The notes under the pieces were generated by a model. It saw only the letters and a list, made by a program, of their open reading frames with translations. It did not search any database and was not told where the DNA came from. Source: Streptomyces zaomyceticus (GTDB lineage Bacteria > Actinomycetota > Actinomycetes > Streptomycetales > Streptomycetaceae). From it: DNA of 64,000 nucleotides. The DNA is taken from positions 1 through 64,000 of the forward strand of contig NZ_BNBZ01000009.1 of the NCBI RefSeq assembly GCF_014656215.1. The letters run 5' to 3'. The position numbers and the translations under genes are program-made. Each line of letters begins with the position of its first letter. The first letter of the stretch is position 1. Below, piece after piece: positions 61,369 through 64,000 of this stretch.

Positions 61369-62640
61369 GTGGGCCTTGTCGTGCAGAAGTACGGAGGCTC
61401 CTCCGTTGCCGATGCCGAAGGCATCAAGCGCGTCGCCAAGCGAATCGTGGACGCCAAGAAGAACGGCCACCAGGTGGTCGTCGTGGTTTCCGCGATGGGC
61501 GACACGACGGACGAGTTGATCGATCTCGCCGAGCAGGTATCCCCGATCCCCGCCGGGCGTGAGTTCGACATGCTGCTGACCGCGGGAGAGCGGATCTCCA
61601 TGGCCCTGCTGGCCATGGCGATCAAAAACCTGGGCCACGAGGCCCAGTCCTTCACGGGCAGCCAGGCAGGTGTCATCACCGACTCCGTCCACAACAAAGC
61701 GCGCATCATCGATGTCACGCCGGGCCGGATCCGTACCGCCCTCGACGAGGGCAACATCGCCATCGTCGCCGGCTTCCAGGGCGTGTCCCAGGACAAGAAG
61801 GACATCACCACGCTGGGGCGTGGCGGTTCCGACACCACGGCCGTGGCGCTCGCCGCCGCGCTCGACGCCGAGGTCTGCGAGATCTACACCGACGTCGACG
61901 GCGTGTTCACGGCCGACCCGCGCGTCGTGAAGAAGGCGAAGAAGATCGACTGGATCTCCTTCGAGGACATGCTGGAGCTCGCCGCCTCCGGCTCCAAGGT
62001 GCTGCTGCACCGCTGCGTCGAGTACGCGCGCCGCTACAACATTCCGATCCATGTGCGCTCGTCCTTCTCCGGACTGCAGGGCACCTGGGTCAGCAACGAA
62101 CCGCAAGGGGATCAGAAGGTGGAGCAGGCCATCATCTCGGGTGTCGCCCACGACACCTCCGAGGCGAAGATCACCGTCGTCGGCGTGCCGGACAAGCCGG
62201 GCGAGGCCGCGGCCATCTTCCGGGCCGTCGCCGACGCCGAGATCAACATCGACATGATCGTGCAGAACGTGTCCGCGGCCTCGACCGGCCTCACGGACAT
62301 CTCCTTCACCCTCCCCAAGGCCGAGGGCCGCAAGGCCATCGACGCCCTGGAGAAGGCGAAGAGCGCGATCGGCTTCGACTCGCTGCGCTACGACGACCAG
62401 ATCGGCAAGATCTCCCTGGTCGGCGCCGGTATGAAGACCAACCCGGGCGTCACCGCGGACTTCTTCCGCGCGCTCTCCGACGCGGGCGTGAACATCGAGC
62501 TCATCTCGACCTCCGAGATCCGCATCTCGGTCGTCACCCGCGCCGACGACGTCAACGAGGCCGTGCGCGCCGTCCACAGCGCCTTCGGCCTGGACAGCGA
62601 CTCGGACGAGGCCGTCGTCTACGGAGGCACCGGCCGATGA
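61369..62640 (+). CDS. ask: aspartate kinase
   Basis: A 423-residue aspartokinase: [48 protein letters not shown], and two ACT domains in the C-terminal 170 residues. It phosphorylates aspartate for lysine, threonine, methionine and diaminopimelate synthesis. The GTG at 61369 has GAGGAGC about 8 nt upstream. The C-terminal regulatory part probably also starts separately at 62119 (beta subunit). The stop overlaps asd (ATGA). Confidence 0.97.
   Translation: MGLVVQKYGGSSVADAEGIKRVAKRIVDAKKNGHQVVVVVSAMGDTTDELIDLAEQVSPIPAGREFDMLLTAGERISMALLAMAIKNLGHEAQSFTGSQAGVITDSVHNKARIIDVTPGRIRTALDEGNIAIVAGFQGVSQDKKDITTLGRGGSDTTAVALAAALDAEVCEIYTDVDGVFTADPRVVKKAKKIDWISFEDMLELAASGSKVLLHRCVEYARRYNIPIHVRSSFSGLQGTWVSNEPQGDQKVEQAIISGVAHDTSEAKITVVGVPDKPGEAAAIFRAVADAEINIDMIVQNVSAASTGLTDISFTLPKAEGRKAIDALEKAKSAIGFDSLRYDDQIGKISLVGAGMKTNPGVTADFFRALSDAGVNIELISTSEIRISVVTRADDVNEAVRAVHSAFGLDSDSDEAVVYGGTGR
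62119..62640 (+). CDS. internal start: aspartate kinase beta (regulatory) subunit
   Basis: In-frame GTG at codon 251 is preceded by AAGGGG (62105-62110). The product starts [19 protein letters not shown] and is 173 residues of ACT domains. In Corynebacterium and related bacteria the same in-frame arrangement makes a beta subunit that gives concerted feedback control in an alpha2beta2 enzyme. Confidence 0.78.
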   Translation: MEQAIISGVAHDTSEAKITVVGVPDKPGEAAAIFRAVADAEINIDMIVQNVSAASTGLTDISFTLPKAEGRKAIDALEKAKSAIGFDSLRYDDQIGKISLVGAGMKTNPGVTADFFRALSDAGVNIELISTSEIRISVVTRADDVNEAVRAVHSAFGLDSDSDEAVVYGGTGR

Positions 62641-63695
62641 CGCCGAAGCCGACGCTCGCGGTCGTCGGTGCGACCGGAGCCGTCGGCTCGGTGATGCTCC
62701 AGATGCTCACGCACCACGCGGACGTCTGGGGCGAGATCCGTCTTCTCGCCTCCCCGCGCTCGGCCGGCCGCAAGGCCGCCGTCCGCGGGGAGGAGTGCGA
62801 GATCCTCGCACTGAGCGAGGAGGCCCTGGACGGCGTCGATCTCGCGCTCTTCCTGGTGCCCGAGACGGTGGCTGCCCGCTGGGCGCCCGTCGCCGCCACC
62901 AAGGGTGCCGTCGTCGTGGACACCTCCGCCGCCTTCCGGGCGGACCCGGACGTCCCCCTCGTCGTCCCCGAGACCAACGCCCACGCGGCGCGCGTACGCC
63001 CCCGGGGCATCGTCGCGAGCCCCGGCAGCACCACCCTCGCGCTGATCGTCGCCGTGGGCGCCCTGCACGCCGAGTTCGGTCTCACCGAACTGGTCGTCAC
63101 CGCCCAGCAGGCCGCCAGCGGCGCCGGCGCCGGGCGGGCGGGCGTCGAGGCGCTCCGCGCGCAGCTCGGCCTGGTGGCCGGCCGCGGCGACCTGGGCACC
63201 CAGCCCGGAGACGTACGACGGGCCGTCGGCGAGAACACCGGGCCCTTCGACGGACCCCTCGCGCTCAACGTCCTGCCCTGGTCGGGCACGGCGGGCGCCG
63301 ACGGGGCCTCCTCGGAGGAGGAGCGCGTCCGGGACGAGACCCGGCGGATCCTCGGGCTCCCCGCCCTGCGGGTCGCCGCCACCTGTGTGCGCGTGCCCGT
63401 CGTCACCGGGCACTCCGTCTCCGTGCACGCCCGCTTCGAGCACCCCGTGCCGCTCGCGCGCGCCAACGAGATCATCGCGACCTCCCCCGGGGTCGTGCTG
63501 TACGACGACCCCGCCGCCGGAGACTTCCCCACCCCCGCCGACGTGGTCGGAACCGATCCCGCCTGGGTCGGCCGGGTGCGACGTTCCATGGACGACGAGC
63601 GGGCGCTCGACTTCTTCGTCTGCGCCGACAATCTGCGCAAGGGAGCGGCCCTCAACGCCCTCCAGATCGCGGAATCCGTTGTCACGGCTTTGTAG
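62637..63695 (+). CDS. asd: aspartate-semialdehyde dehydrogenase homologue lacking the catalytic Cys
   Basis: A 352-residue protein of the ASADH family: [16 protein letters not shown] (NADP loop), [36 protein letters not shown], and [14 protein letters not shown] with the active-site His. The catalytic loop, normally ANPNCTT, reads ASPGSTT: Ser131 stands at the nucleophile position, and both flanking Asn are lost. Order after ask (4-bp overlap) is canonical. It may be inactive, regulatory or a USG-1-like paralogue, with a true Asd elsewhere. The symbol reflects homology and position only. Confidence 0.8.
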   Translation: MTPKPTLAVVGATGAVGSVMLQMLTHHADVWGEIRLLASPRSAGRKAAVRGEECEILALSEEALDGVDLALFLVPETVAARWAPVAATKGAVVVDTSAAFRADPDVPLVVPETNAHAARVRPRGIVASPGSTTLALIVAVGALHAEFGLTELVVTAQQAASGAGAGRAGVEALRAQLGLVAGRGDLGTQPGDVRRAVGENTGPFDGPLALNVLPWSGTAGADGASSEEERVRDETRRILGLPALRVAATCVRVPVVTGHSVSVHARFEHPVPLARANEIIATSPGVVLYDDPAAGDFPTPADVVGTDPAWVGRVRRSMDDERALDFFVCADNLRKGAALNALQIAESVVTAL

Positions 63696-63960
63696 GATCT
63701 GTGAACGACCTGTGAGCAAATAGGCGTCAGATACCTATTGAACTGCGGTGATGCCGTGGTCGACGATGCTCTTTGCCCTTGCTGCAACCAGCGGTTGGGT
63801 CGGGGGCGTCTCTGCGTGCACCCACTCGTCGTGTGGCGCGGGACACGCTGTGAAAGCGGGGCACCGGGGGAGAACGGTTACGCATGAGGACAAACGACTC
63901 ACCGTCAAAAAGGGTGGCGTACGCGTACAACCCTGCCGGGGGGAAGCGTGTCCAACAGGC
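63696..63960. other. intergenic region after asd
   Basis: No terminator hairpin and no convincing gene is seen in 265 bp. AATAGG-N9-CCTATT (63719-63739) is a small inverted repeat about 24 bp after asd. Small minus-strand open frames here look like composition artefacts. Confidence 0.4.
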
Positions 63961-64000
63961 GTGGCAGAGGTACTCGACATCGCGACCATCGCCCCGCTGC
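63961..64000 (+). CDS. possible 5' end of a gene running off the window
   Basis: GTG at 63961 opens a frame reading V-A-E-V-L-D-I-A-T-I-A-P-L to the edge, with G/C-biased third positions. GTG 63948 in another frame is an alternative start. In related genomes a sigma factor gene is expected near here, but 13 codons do not permit a call. Confidence 0.22.
   Translation, partial: MAEVLDIATIAPL

Noticed and set aside
1..64000. CRISPR array, tRNA/rRNA gene, insertion sequence or prophage
   Set aside because: No spaced direct repeats of CRISPR type, no transposase or integrase motif and no RNA gene structure were seen on reading both strands.

Overview
The window is a high-GC actinobacterial chromosome segment, almost certainly Streptomyces. 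Supporting signs are third-position G/C bias, GTG/TTG starts with purine-rich Shine-Dalgarno sites, the dnaK-grpE-dnaJ-hspR operon with HAIR operators, a Streptomyces-type parS site, DasR-like repeats at a chitinase gene, and many small actinobacterial DUF proteins. The gene order (dnaK ... clpB ... pyrE, fba ... kynurenine genes ... purA ... ybaB-recR ... ask-asd) looks like the conserved chromosome core. I see no integrase, transposase, rRNA, tRNA or CRISPR array, and little that looks recently acquired.

Layout. 0-3 kb: a membrane iron-sulfur oxidoreductase and a shortened sugar-transferase relative, both on the minus strand. 3-13 kb: the heat-shock block dnaK-grpE-dnaJ-hspR and clpB, controlled through HAIR sites. 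Between them lie an orphan LuxR-type regulator, a divergent secreted peptide with four EPSWE repeats, and a Rieske-like fragment whose ligand histidines are replaced by arginine. 13-20 kb: YbjN protein, PLP aminotransferase, two tiny Cys-rich membrane-anchored proteins sharing an upstream element, DUF2617, membrane spermidine synthase and a CoxG-like protein. 20-24 kb: aldose epimerase, pyrE, fba and a MalY-type lyase, with a parS site inside a perfect palindrome after pyrE. 24-29 kb: secreted beta-propeller protein, MFS exporter, DUF3151 and DUF3152.

29-32 kb: tryptophan dioxygenase, kynureninase and a formamidase-like hydrolase, which together would convert tryptophan to anthranilate plus alanine. 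32-42 kb: FG-GAP secreted protein, a NarL-type two-component pair, a P450 lacking the usual I-helix Thr, two hypothetical minus-strand genes and purA. 42-49 kb: SDR/LysR divergent pair, an orphan PstS-like protein followed by a Ser/Thr kinase, a quinone oxidoreductase and a second FG-GAP protein. 49-55 kb: GH19 chitinase, VOC protein, a MarR/PfpI operon with its probable operator, a class III aminotransferase and a GntR regulator. 55-64 kb: an unknown gene, a SLATT-type membrane protein, ybaB-recR, DUF5063, a two-gene NLR-like module, then ask-asd.

The most interesting candidates are: (1) the 58.8-61.3 kb pair, a two-TM protein and an NB-ARC/TPR NTPase that share a motif of about 20 residues (two copies and one copy), which resembles bacterial amyloid-signalling NLR/effector pairs; (2) the EPSWE-repeat peptide with its coupled degenerate Rieske protein and divergent regulator; (3) an asd gene with Ser at the catalytic Cys position; and (4) a sugar transferase that has lost its catalytic Asp-Glu. 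All functions were inferred by reading the sequence; no database search was run.
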